64,000 bases of DNA, taken from Paenarthrobacter nicotinovorans (GTDB lineage Bacteria > Actinomycetota > Actinomycetes > Actinomycetales > Micrococcaceae). A program made the translations under genes and the position numbers. The stretch lies in assembly GCF_007670255.1 (NCBI RefSeq), contig NZ_SZVS01000014.1, positions 62,001 through 126,000 on the forward strand, in the 5' to 3' direction. This document shows positions 42,113 to 50,694 of the stretch, in pieces. The stretch's first letter is position 1; each line of letters begins with the position of its first letter. The notes under the pieces were generated by a model that did no database searches, was not told the DNA's origin, and saw nothing but the letters and a program-made list of their open reading frames with translations.

Positions 42113-45100
42113 CTACTTCAGGCGTGGCGCTTCTGTGGTCGGACCCACCCACGGGCTCACCGGGTTGCCCATCCAGTACGTTCCTGCGGGGACAGTCTCA
42201 CCGCGCATGACCAACGACGCCGGTCCAACAGTTCCGCCGTCACCGATACTGGCCGCGGGAAGGATGACGCCGTGGGGACCCATCGTGGCACCGTTACCGA
42301 GTGTCACCGTGTCCAGGCTCATGACGCGGTCATGGAACAGGTGCGTTTGGACTACGCAACCCCGGTTGACGGTGGAGTTCTCGCCGAGAGTCACGAGGTC
42401 GGCTTCAGGGAGCCAGTAACTCTCGCACCACGTCCCGCGGCCGATCCTGGCGCCAAGCCCGCGGAGCCACCACACCAGGGCCGGGGTTCCGGCGGCCGAG
42501 CGGGCAAACCAGGGGGCGCTCACCATTTCAATGAACGTGTCCACCACCTCATTGCGCCAAATGAAGGAACTCCATAGGGGGTGTTCGCCGGATCGGATGG
42601 TCCCCACCAGGGTCCATTTGGCGATCACCGAACTGAGCGCGGCCACAGCCCCGGCCGCCAGCATGACGACGCCGCCAAGCAGTGCCGCGACCCAGTAGCC
42701 CCAACCACGTGCGATCCAGTCCAGGACCACCATGACGGCAACGGCTATGGCCACCGTAAGGATGACCGGGACCAAACGGCACAGCTCCCACAGGGCACGG
42801 GCCAGCTTCAGTTTGAAGGGTGGTTCGAAAGTGCGGCTCTGATCGGCGTCGACGGCGGTGCGGCGCAACCGGACCGGCGGACTGCCGAGCCACGAGGTTC
42901 CGGATTTTGCCTTGGCCGGCGTGGCAGAGAGCACCGCCACGAGGGAGTTTTTGGGAACGTTGCGTCCTGCGGCAGTCATGCCGGAGTTGCCAAGGAACGA
43001 GCGTTTGCCGATCTTGGCAGGAGCGATCTTCATCCAGCCGCCGCCAAGTTCGTAGGAGGCCACCATGGTGTCGTCGGCAAGGAAGGCGCCATCTCCAATC
43101 GTGGTCATTGCGGGTACCAGGAGAACAGTTGAGGCTTCCACGTTCTTGCCCACCTTGGCACCCAGCAAACGGAGCCAAAGGGGCGTGAACAGGCTGGCGT
43201 AAATCGGAAAGAGGAGGTCACGGGCCATATCCAGCAACCGCTCGGTAGCCCAGACCTGCCAGCCGACCCTGCTGCGGACCCGGTAGTACCCTTCCCTGAG
43301 GCCCAAGCCCAGGAGCCGCGTCACTAAAAGGACCAGGAGGAGGTTGCCCAGGAACCAGACCAGCGCTGCCAAAGGCACGGACAGGGCAATCCGGGGGAGG
43401 GCAGTTTCCAGGGAATCGTGCCCTCGAATGAAGGACAGGATCACCAGGGCCCCCGCGAAGGCTGAGAGGTAGGGGATCAGGGACAGCAAGGCCGAGGCGG
43501 CCGCAAAGGCGAAAAGCCACAGTCGATCAACTGCGGAACGGCGAACTGCTGCCTCAGGCCAGTCGTGCTTTGCCTTTCCCCGCCTTTGAGCTGGTGAGCC
43601 TGCCACCAGATGACCGGCTTTCACCTTGCCAAAAACTGCGGAGCCGGGCTCGACATGGGCGCCGGCGCCAATGGTTGCACCGGGCATGAGAGTGCTTCGC
43701 GATCCCACCACCGCGCCTGCTCCGACGTGAACTTGGCCGATGTGGACCGAATCACCGTCCACCCACCAACCGGAAAGGTCGACTTCCGGTTCAATGTTGG
43801 CCCCGTTTCCCAGGGACAGGAGCCCTGTGACCGGCGGCAACGAGTGCAGGTGCACGTCCCTTCCAATCCTGGCTCCCAAAGCCCGGGCGTAGTAGGGAAC
43901 GAACGGGGCGCTGGCCAGGCCGATGGCACCGGAAAGGTCCTGGATTTGTTCGGCGAGCCACAGCCGCAGGTGTGTTTTGCCGGAACGGGGGTAGGTACCC
44001 GGTTGGATTCTTCCGAGCAGGATCCTGGCTGCCAGCACCGAGATTGCCATTCGGCCCAAGGGGCTGACGAAGACCAGCCAGGACAGCCCGACCCACCACC
44101 AGGACACCACGGGAGCGGCGTCAAATCCGGCAAAGGTGGCCAGCAGGTTGTTGGCAGCCATGAGGTAGGTGAGCCATCGCATTCCCACCAGAATGTGCAA
44201 CGGTGCTCCCATAAGTATCTGGAAGATCTGCGACTTCAGGGCAGTGGGACGGACGGTGCGCTCCGCAGCGTGACCCGGCGTGCCGCCGTCGGGCAATGAC
44301 TGCCGGGCGGCGTCGATCAGGGCGCCGACGCGCGGTGTCGCGTAGATGTCTGCCACCGTGATCGTCGGGTAGCGGAGACGAAGAGCCGACACGAGCTGGG
44401 CAGCGGCGAGGGAGCCGCCGCCATGGTCGAAGAAGTCGGCGTCGAGGGACCCGGCGGGGCTGCCCAGGACAGCCTCCCACTGGTCAATGATCCAGCGGGC
44501 GTCCTCGGGAAGGTTCAGCGGAGCATTGCCGGTCTCGGCGGGTCCTGCTCCCGCCAGCGGCCAGGGGAGTGCGTGGCGGTCAACTTTGCCACTTGTCTTG
44601 GTGGGCAACGAATCCACCACGGTCAACAGGGGAATCAGGGCCGCAGGCAGGTTGTCGGAGAGCAGCGTTCGAGCAGCATCCAGGTTGAGTTCCACACCCT
44701 CTGCGGGGGCCAAGTAGCCCACCAGGATCTGGTTGCCGGCAGCCGTGGTCTGAACGGCAGCGGCAGCGCCCGCTACGCCGGGCAAGGACTGCAATGCTGC
44801 ATCAACCTCGCCCAGTTCAATTCGGCGTCCTCCGAGCTTGACCTGCTCGTCGGCCCGGCCCATGAAGATCAGGCCCTCGGGTTCGAACCGGACCAGGTCC
44901 CCGGAGCGGTAGGCGCGGTCCCAGGCCAGCGTCGGCATGGGAGCGTACTTCTCGGCGTCCTTGGCCGGATCCAGGTAGCGGGCGAGGCCGACGCCGCCGA
45001 TGATCAGTTCGCCGATTTCGCCTTCTTCCACCGGAACGCCGTCGGAATCAACGACGGCGAGGTCCCAGCCATCAAGCGGCAGACCGATCCGGACGGGGCC

Positions 45101-46069
45101 GGGTCCGCCCAGGGGAGCGGCACAAGCCACAACGGTGGCTTCTGTTGGTCCGTAGGTGTTCCACACTTCGCGACCATCGACGGCGAGCCGCTCGGCCAGC
45201 TCGGGTGGGCAGGCTTCCCCGCCGAAGATGAGCAGACGGACGTTTTCCAACGCCTCGGCCGGCCACAGGGCCGCAAGGGTGGGCACAGTGGACACCACGG
45301 TAATCCCGTGGTTGATGAGCCACGGTCCCAGGTCCATGCCGGTGCGGACCAGCGCGCGGGGAGCCGGTACAAGGCACGCGCCGTGGCGCCAGGCGAGCCA
45401 CATTTCTTCGCAGGAGGCGTCAAAAGCCACTGACAGGCCCGCGAGCACCCGGTCCTGGGGGCCAATCGGTTCGGCCTGCAGGAAGATCCGGGCTTCTGCA
45501 TCGACGAAGGCGGCAGAGGAACGATGCTTCACGGCCACGCCCTTCGGCGTGCCGGTGGAGCCCGAGGTGAAGATGATCCACGAATCGTCGTCCAGTCCGG
45601 GCTTGCCGGGCACGGCAACAGGTTCGCGCGCAGCTTGGGCAAGCTGGACGTCCAGTCCTGCACCAATAACCGCGGCCACCTTCGCTTCGCCAAAGACCAG
45701 ACGGGCCCGTTCGTCGGGATCGTCGGCATCCACCGGAACGTAGGCGGCTCCTGCCATGAGGATGCCCAGGATGGCTATGTAGAGCTCGTTGGTTCCTGAC
45801 GGGATGCGGACGCCGATTTTCGCGCCGCATCCCAGTCCGGCCGCGTTCAGGGTGCGCGCGAAGGACTTCACCGAGGCAAGCAACTCGGTGTAGCTCAGTG
45901 ACTTGTGCCCGTCGTCCAAGGCTGAGGATTCCGGGAAGGACGCCGCAGTGGCTTCCAGGATGTCCACGAGGGTACGTTCGGCAGGTGCTGCGGTGCCGCC
46001 GGGCAACTGGGGGCGATAGGTAGTCAGGGCAGGCCGCTGCCCGGCCCCCACGGGTTGATCTGTGCTCAC
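42113..46069 (-). CDS. Pls/PosA-family NRPS, epsilon-poly-lysine synthetase-like
   Basis: The 1318-residue protein is a single A-T module joined to a membrane domain. The A domain (about 30-500) has IIFTSGSTGTPKG, NTYGPTE, YRSGDLV, GRADEQVKLGGRRIELGE and SGKVDR. By alignment to GrsA the specificity residues read D A E S I G T V V K (D217, A218, E221, S260, I281, G283, T305, V313, V314, K495), close to the lysine code DAESIGSVCK. The carrier Ser553 is in FFDHGGGSLAAAQ. The C-terminal half has six membrane helices around three hexapeptide-repeat blocks, as in epsilon-poly-lysine synthetase (NRPS_term_dom type). There is no ordinary condensation or thioesterase domain. GTG 46069 is chosen; TTG 46099 would add 10 residues. 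A lysine-related homopolymer is a reasonable prediction, not shown. Confidence 0.88.
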   Translation of the reverse strand: MSTDQPVGAGQRPALTTYRPQLPGGTAAPAERTLVDILEATAASFPESSALDDGHKSLSYTELLASVKSFARTLNAAGLGCGAKIGVRIPSGTNELYIAILGILMAGAAYVPVDADDPDERARLVFGEAKVAAVIGAGLDVQLAQAAREPVAVPGKPGLDDDSWIIFTSGSTGTPKGVAVKHRSSAAFVDAEARIFLQAEPIGPQDRVLAGLSVAFDASCEEMWLAWRHGACLVPAPRALVRTGMDLGPWLINHGITVVSTVPTLAALWPAEALENVRLLIFGGEACPPELAERLAVDGREVWNTYGPTEATVVACAAPLGGPGPVRIGLPLDGWDLAVVDSDGVPVEEGEIGELIIGGVGLARYLDPAKDAEKYAPMPTLAWDRAYRSGDLVRFEPEGLIFMGRADEQVKLGGRRIELGEVDAALQSLPGVAGAAAAVQTTAAGNQILVGYLAPAEGVELNLDAARTLLSDNLPAALIPLLTVVDSLPTKTSGKVDRHALPWPLAGAGPAETGNAPLNLPEDARWIIDQWEAVLGSPAGSLDADFFDHGGGSLAAAQLVSALRLRYPTITVADIYATPRVGALIDAARQSLPDGGTPGHAAERTVRPTALKSQIFQILMGAPLHILVGMRWLTYLMAANNLLATFAGFDAAPVVSWWWVGLSWLVFVSPLGRMAISVLAARILLGRIQPGTYPRSGKTHLRLWLAEQIQDLSGAIGLASAPFVPYYARALGARIGRDVHLHSLPPVTGLLSLGNGANIEPEVDLSGWWVDGDSVHIGQVHVGAGAVVGSRSTLMPGATIGAGAHVEPGSAVFGKVKAGHLVAGSPAQRRGKAKHDWPEAAVRRSAVDRLWLFAFAAASALLSLIPYLSAFAGALVILSFIRGHDSLETALPRIALSVPLAALVWFLGNLLLVLLVTRLLGLGLREGYYRVRSRVGWQVWATERLLDMARDLLFPIYASLFTPLWLRLLGAKVGKNVEASTVLLVPAMTTIGDGAFLADDTMVASYELGGGWMKIAPAKIGKRSFLGNSGMTAAGRNVPKNSLVAVLSATPAKAKSGTSWLGSPPVRLRRTAVDADQSRTFEPPFKLKLARALWELCRLVPVILTVAIAVAVMVVLDWIARGWGYWVAALLGGVVMLAAGAVAALSSVIAKWTLVGTIRSGEHPLWSSFIWRNEVVDTFIEMVSAPWFARSAAGTPALVWWLRGLGARIGRGTWCESYWLPEADLVTLGENSTVNRGCVVQTHLFHDRVMSLDTVTLGNGATMGPHGVILPAASIGDGGTVGPASLVMRGETVPAGTYWMGNPVSPWVGPTTEAPRLK

Positions 46070-46188
46070 AGGGTCAGCTTTTCCCAGGAAGGTGAACAAA
46101 AGGTGTCGGTGGTTTCTTTCCCGTCATGTTCCCTTGTTCTGCTGTTGGGCTAAGAGTCACCAAGAGTTTGGGGAGCCGGGCGCTGATC

Positions 46189-47154
46189 TTAGGGCACCAG
46201 CAGGACTTTGCCGGTGGTCCGCCGGCCCTCCAGGTCACGGTGGGCTTGGGCAGCCTCAGCCAAGGGGTACGTGGCGCCGACCCTGACTGAAAGGGTGCCG
46301 TTGGCGGCGGCGTCGAAAATTTCTGCGGAGCGCCACCGGCGTTCCTGGGCGTTCTGAACGAAGTGCGCCATGGTCGGCCGGGTCAGGGTCAACGATCCGG
46401 CGGCGTTCAGCCGCTGCGGGTCAAAGGGTGGTACGGGTCCTGAGGCTGCGCCGAAAAGCACCATGGCGCCACGGATCCGCAGGCTCTTCAGGGACTCGTC
46501 AAAGGTGTCCTTGCCAACGCCGTCGTAGACCACGTTGACGCCCTCGCCGTCTGTGAGTTCGCGGACCTTGTCGGCGAAACCCTCATAGCGGAGGACCTCA
46601 TCGGCGCCTGCCAGGGTGGACAGATCAGCCTTCTCATCACTGGAGACGGTGGTGATGACGCGGGCTCCGCGTGCCTTCAGCAGCTGCGTCAACAGCAGGC
46701 CCACGCCGCCGGCCCCTGCGTGCAGCAGGACAGTGTGGCCGGGCTCCACCCGGAAAGACGAGTTCATCAAGTAGTGGGCCGTGATGCCCTGCAGTGGCAG
46801 GGCGGCTGCTGTGTGGTCGTCGACGCCGGCAGGTACCGGAAGCGCTTTGGCCGCCTCCACGAGGGCGTACTCCGCGTACGTCCTGTTCCCTTCGGCCGTG
46901 GCAACGCGGTCTCCCACGCCGAATTCTTCAACACCTTCACCGACGGCCTCAACGACCCCTGCTGCTTCGGCGCCGGGAGTGAAGGGGTAGTCCACTTTGT
47001 AGGTGCCGTTGCGTTGGTAGGTTTCGATGAAGTTGACTCCGGTGGCTGCGACTTTGATCAGCAGCTGTCCGGGGCCCGGTGCCGGTACTTCGACGGAAGC
47101 GTACTCAAGGACCTCGGGTCCTCCCGCGTGCTGTGCAACGATGGCGTGCGTCAT
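46189..47154 (-). CDS. NADPH:quinone oxidoreductase (zeta-crystallin type)
   Basis: The 321-residue medium-chain dehydrogenase/reductase has GVNFIETYQRNGTY, PGAEAAGVVEAVGEGV and the nucleotide-binding HAGAGGVGLLLTQLLKARGA. It lacks the zinc-binding Cys/His sites of alcohol dehydrogenases, fitting the QOR subgroup that reduces quinones with NADPH. ATG 47154 follows GGAGCCACC. A TAGGAT box lies about 50 bases upstream on the minus strand. The 119-base gap to the NRPS start holds no gene. Confidence 0.92.
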   Translation of the reverse strand: MTHAIVAQHAGGPEVLEYASVEVPAPGPGQLLIKVAATGVNFIETYQRNGTYKVDYPFTPGAEAAGVVEAVGEGVEEFGVGDRVATAEGNRTYAEYALVEAAKALPVPAGVDDHTAAALPLQGITAHYLMNSSFRVEPGHTVLLHAGAGGVGLLLTQLLKARGARVITTVSSDEKADLSTLAGADEVLRYEGFADKVRELTDGEGVNVVYDGVGKDTFDESLKSLRIRGAMVLFGAASGPVPPFDPQRLNAAGSLTLTRPTMAHFVQNAQERRWRSAEIFDAAANGTLSVRVGATYPLAEAAQAHRDLEGRRTTGKVLLVP

Positions 47155-47239
47155 GGTGGCTCCTAACTCCGGGGCGGTCCTTCCGGTGCCCGGTTCCAGA
47201 ATCCATCCTAGGGAGGTTGGGACCTTCCTTGTCGAACGC

Positions 47240-48328
47240 CTAGAAGCGTCCGTGCGTCGAAGCTACGGGGCAGTCGAAGCCGCGGCCGGCTGCCAGGCCC
47301 ACGTCATTGAGGTACCGGACCACGATGCCGTAAGACTGCACCAGGGTTGTTTCGGTGTACGGGACGGAATGCTTGGCGCAGAATTCGCGCACAATCGCTG
47401 ATGCTTTGTGGAGCTGGGGCCGCGCCATATCCGGGAACAAGTGGTGCTCCACCTGGCGGTTGAGGCCACCAAGAAGGAAGTCCATGAAGCGTCCGCCGGA
47501 AATGTTGCGTGAAGTCAGGATCTGACGGTTGAGGAAATCCACGCGGCTGTCTTTCGGAAGGACGGGCATGCCCTTGTGGTTGGGCGCGAACGAGGCCCCC
47601 ATGTAGAAGCCATAGACCATGATTTGGACGCCAAGGAAGGCAAAGGCCATTCCTATGGGCAGGAAAGTGAAGGCCAGGACAGGGAGGGCGCTTAGCCGCG
47701 CCACGAGGATGGGAGTCTCAACCCAGCGGTGGCGGACGTTTTGCTTCCCGAAGACAAAGCGCAAGGAGTCGAACTGGAGGCTCAGCCCAAGCAGTGTCAG
47801 GAGCGGGAAGAAGAACCAGCCCTGCCTCCTGGTCAGGAACGCCAGGCGCCCCTTTCGTTCAGCCGCGGCATCTTCGTGGAAGACCAGTGCGTTGTTCCGT
47901 ATGTCCGGGTCCTTGGAGATGACATTGGGATGGTTGTGGTGTGCGCCGTGCTTCTGTTCCCACCAGGAGTAACTGATGCCGGCCACTCCAGTGGCAAGGA
48001 GGCGGGCCGACCAATCGTTTGCCCGGCGCGAGGCGAAGATCTGCTTGTGCCCGGCCTCATGGGCCAAAAAGCTCAACTGCGTGCACAGGATGCCGACGGC
48101 GGCCGCGATGAGCAGTTGGTACCAGGACTCGCCAATCAAGGCGAAGCCAAGCCATGTTCCGGCCATGAGAAGCATGAGGGCCACGAAGACCCAGATGTAG
48201 AAGCCGCTGCGACGTTCAAGAAGCCCTGCTGCTTTGACGGACTTGAGGAGCTCCGAGTAGCTCTGGACAACGGGATTTGGCTGAATTGCGCGTGCTTTGG
48301 GGCGCTCAGCGGTGGACGTGGGTGCCAT
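47240..48328 (-). CDS. membrane fatty acid desaturase (acyl-lipid delta-6 type)
   Basis: The 362-residue protein has the three histidine boxes of membrane desaturases: HEAGH, HGAHHNHPN and NRQVEHHLFP, which bind the di-iron centre. The QxxHH third box is typical of front-end (delta-6-like) enzymes, though the N-terminal cytochrome b5 domain is missing, as in bacterial forms. Pairs of hydrophobic helices lie around 50-95 and 185-230. It should introduce double bonds in membrane lipids. ATG 48328 is chosen over one at 48394. It is divergent from argC. Confidence 0.9.
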   Translation of the reverse strand: MAPTSTAERPKARAIQPNPVVQSYSELLKSVKAAGLLERRSGFYIWVFVALMLLMAGTWLGFALIGESWYQLLIAAAVGILCTQLSFLAHEAGHKQIFASRRANDWSARLLATGVAGISYSWWEQKHGAHHNHPNVISKDPDIRNNALVFHEDAAAERKGRLAFLTRRQGWFFFPLLTLLGLSLQFDSLRFVFGKQNVRHRWVETPILVARLSALPVLAFTFLPIGMAFAFLGVQIMVYGFYMGASFAPNHKGMPVLPKDSRVDFLNRQILTSRNISGGRFMDFLLGGLNRQVEHHLFPDMARPQLHKASAIVREFCAKHSVPYTETTLVQSYGIVVRYLNDVGLAAGRGFDCPVASTHGRF

Positions 48329-48447
48329 AGGTGTGCCCCGTATCGCTAACGGGCAACGCTGCAGCCGACGTTCGGACTGCACGGTTTGGATCACCCTTCA
48401 ATAAGCATACGCGCAATGTCCTGACAAATGTGACAGCGCACACTAGG

Positions 48448-48483
48448 CATGCATAAATATCGGGCAGCATGAATAATCTTGCT
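48448..48483 (+). promoter_or_regulatory. two ARG-box-like ArgR sites upstream of argC
   Basis: CATGCATAAATATC (48448-) and CATGAATAATCTTG (48468-) resemble the ArgR/AhrC consensus CATGAATAAAAATTCAAG. They start exactly 20 bases apart, and the second abuts the argC -10 box, so hexameric ArgR would cover the promoter. Confidence 0.7.
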
Positions 48484-48484
48484 G

Positions 48485-48490
48485 TACAGT
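48485..48490 (+). promoter_or_regulatory. -10 box for leaderless argC
   Basis: TACAGT ends 6 bases before ATG 48497; no Shine-Dalgarno. Confidence 0.5.
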
Positions 48491-48496
48491 GGTGTT

Positions 48497-49528
48497 ATGA
48501 CTATTTCTGTTGCCGTCTCCGGTGCCAGCGGCTACGCCGGGGGAGAAGTGCTGCGCCTGCTGGCGAACCATCCCAACGTCACCATCGGCGCGATCACCGC
48601 GCACAGCAACGCCGGTTCCAGACTAGGGGAGTTGCAGCCGCATCTCCATGGTTTGGCCAGCCGGATCCTGGAAGAGACCACGGTGGAAAACCTGTCCGGT
48701 CACGATGTCGTGTTCCTGGCCCTGCCACACGGAACCTCGGCCGGGATCGCAGCGCAGTTGCCGGAGGGAACTGTAGTCATCGACGCCGGAGCGGACCACC
48801 GCTTGCAGGATGCTTCGGCCTGGGAGAAGTTCTACGGCTCCGAGCACGCCGGCACCTGGCCTTACGGGCTGCCGGAACTGCCCGGCCAGCGTGAGGCGCT
48901 CAAAGGCGCCAAGCGGATCGCCGTACCCGGCTGCTACCCGACGTCGGCCCTGCTCGCCTTGACGCCCGGGTTCGCCAACAGCCTCCTCTTGACGGACGAC
49001 GTCGTCATTGTTTCCGCCTCCGGAACCTCGGGTGCGGGCAAGGCGGCCAAGGTCAACCTGATCGGGTCGGAGGTCATGGGTTCCATGAGCCCCTACGGCG
49101 TGGGTGGCGGTCATCGCCACACGCCGGAGATCGAACAAGGGCTCAGCAACGTCGCCGGCGAAGCTGTGACGGTGTCCTTCACCCCGACTCTCGCCCCCAT
49201 GAGCCGGGGCATCCTTACGACGGCGACTGCCAAGGTTGGGCACGGCGTCACCGAAGCCGAGCTTCGCCAGGCGTGGGCGGATGCTTACGACGACGAGCCT
49301 TTCGTCCACTTGCTGCCCGAAGGCCAGTGGCCCACCACCAAGTCGGTGCAGGGGTCCAACCACGCGGTCATGCAGCTTGCGTTCGATGCCCACGCGGGCC
49401 GTGTGATTGTCACTTGCGCCATCGACAACCTGACCAAAGGGACCGGCGGCGGAGCCGTGCAGTCCATGAACATTGCCCTCGGCCTGGATGAAACAGCCGG
49501 CCTGAACCTGCAGGGAGTTGCACCGTGA
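48497..49528 (+). CDS. argC: N-acetyl-gamma-glutamyl-phosphate reductase
   Basis: The 343-residue enzyme reduces N-acetylglutamyl phosphate to the semialdehyde. The NADP-binding VAVSGASGYAGGEVLRLL is at the N-terminus, and the catalytic Cys is in VPGCYPTSALLAL. HRHTPEIEQ and the C-terminal DNLTKGTGGGAVQSMN are family marks. ATG 48497 is set by the leaderless promoter; an in-frame ATG at 48479 lies upstream of the -10 box and is rejected. It overlaps argJ by four bases. Confidence 0.96.
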   Translation: MTISVAVSGASGYAGGEVLRLLANHPNVTIGAITAHSNAGSRLGELQPHLHGLASRILEETTVENLSGHDVVFLALPHGTSAGIAAQLPEGTVVIDAGADHRLQDASAWEKFYGSEHAGTWPYGLPELPGQREALKGAKRIAVPGCYPTSALLALTPGFANSLLLTDDVVIVSASGTSGAGKAAKVNLIGSEVMGSMSPYGVGGGHRHTPEIEQGLSNVAGEAVTVSFTPTLAPMSRGILTTATAKVGHGVTEAELRQAWADAYDDEPFVHLLPEGQWPTTKSVQGSNHAVMQLAFDAHAGRVIVTCAIDNLTKGTGGGAVQSMNIALGLDETAGLNLQGVAP

Positions 49529-50691
49529 CCATTACCGCCCCCAAGGGATTCCGTGCCGCTGGCATCAAGGCCGGCATCAAGGCCTCCGGCAAACCCGATC
49601 TGGCACTCGTCATCAACGATGGCCCCTCCAAGGCCGCCGCCGCAGTCTTCACCTCCAACCGGGTGGCAGCAGCGCCCGTGCACTGGTCCCGCCAAGTGGT
49701 CAGCGACGGCCGTGTGGACGCCGTTGTGCTGAACTCCGGTGGAGCCAATGCCTGCACAGGCCCGCAGGGCTTCCAGAACACCCATGCCACGGCCGAGAAA
49801 GTGGCAGAAGTGCTGGGAGTCTCAGCTTCCGACGTCGTCGTGTGCTCAACCGGGCTGATCGGCGAGCAGCTGCCCATGGACAAGATCCTTCCGGGCGTCG
49901 AGGCAGCCGCCAAGGAGCTCAGCGAGGACGGCGGCAGCGCTGCGGCCACTGCGATCATGACCACCGACAGCGTCTCCAAGGAAGCCGTCTTCACCGGCAA
50001 GGACGCTGAGGGCAAACCGTACACAGTAGGCGGGATCGCCAAGGGAGCGGGCATGCTCGCCCCGGGGCTGGCCACCATGCTGGTGGTGCTGACGACGGAC
50101 GCCGAAGTACCGGCCAATGAGCTCGATGTTGTGCTTCGCGACGCCACACGCGTCACGTTCGACCGGGCCGATTCGGACGGCTGCATGTCCACGAACGACA
50201 CGGTGGTGCTGTTGGCCTCCGGCGCCTCCGAAGCACTGCCGTCGGCAGAGCAGTTGACCGAAGCGGTGACCGCCGTGTGCGCCGAACTGGCCCGCAAGCT
50301 CATTGGCGACGCCGAAGGTGCCAGCCACGACATCGCCATCCGGACCTTCAACGCTGCCAGCGAACGGGACGCGGAAATCGTGGGCCGCTCGGTGGCCCGC
50401 TCCAACCTCTTCAAGGCCGCAATTTTTGGCAAGGACCCCAACTGGGGCCGGGTGTTGTCCGCCGTCGGAACCACGGATGCCATCTTCGAAGCAGACCAGC
50501 TCAACGTTGCCATGAACGGCATCCAGATCTGCCGCAACGGGGCCATCGGCGATGACCGCAACCTGGTGGATCTGGAACCACGCGAAGTGCTTGTCGAGAT
50601 CGACTTGCAGGCCGGAGACGCCGAAGCGACCATCTGGACCAACGACCTCACGCACGACTACGTGCATGAGAACAGCGCGTACTCGAGCTAA
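49525..50691 (+). CDS. argJ: Glutamate N-acetyltransferase / amino-acid acetyltransferase
   Basis: The 388-residue ArgJ recycles acetyl groups from N-acetylornithine to glutamate. It is made as a precursor that cleaves itself before the Thr in KGAGMLAPGLATMLVVLTTD; the motif is intact. The acetyl pathway is therefore cyclic. The C-terminal part has ANWGR-like FGKDPNWGRVLSAVG. GTG 49525 overlaps the argC stop. Confidence 0.97.
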   Translation: MTITAPKGFRAAGIKAGIKASGKPDLALVINDGPSKAAAAVFTSNRVAAAPVHWSRQVVSDGRVDAVVLNSGGANACTGPQGFQNTHATAEKVAEVLGVSASDVVVCSTGLIGEQLPMDKILPGVEAAAKELSEDGGSAAATAIMTTDSVSKEAVFTGKDAEGKPYTVGGIAKGAGMLAPGLATMLVVLTTDAEVPANELDVVLRDATRVTFDRADSDGCMSTNDTVVLLASGASEALPSAEQLTEAVTAVCAELARKLIGDAEGASHDIAIRTFNAASERDAEIVGRSVARSNLFKAAIFGKDPNWGRVLSAVGTTDAIFEADQLNVAMNGIQICRNGAIGDDRNLVDLEPREVLVEIDLQAGDAEATIWTNDLTHDYVHENSAYSS

Positions 50692-50694
50692 GGG

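Noticed and set aside
42113..46069. Ordinary siderophore or multi-module NRPS
   Set aside because: Only one A-T module, no condensation, epimerisation or thioesterase domains, and a membrane C-terminal half typical of Pls.
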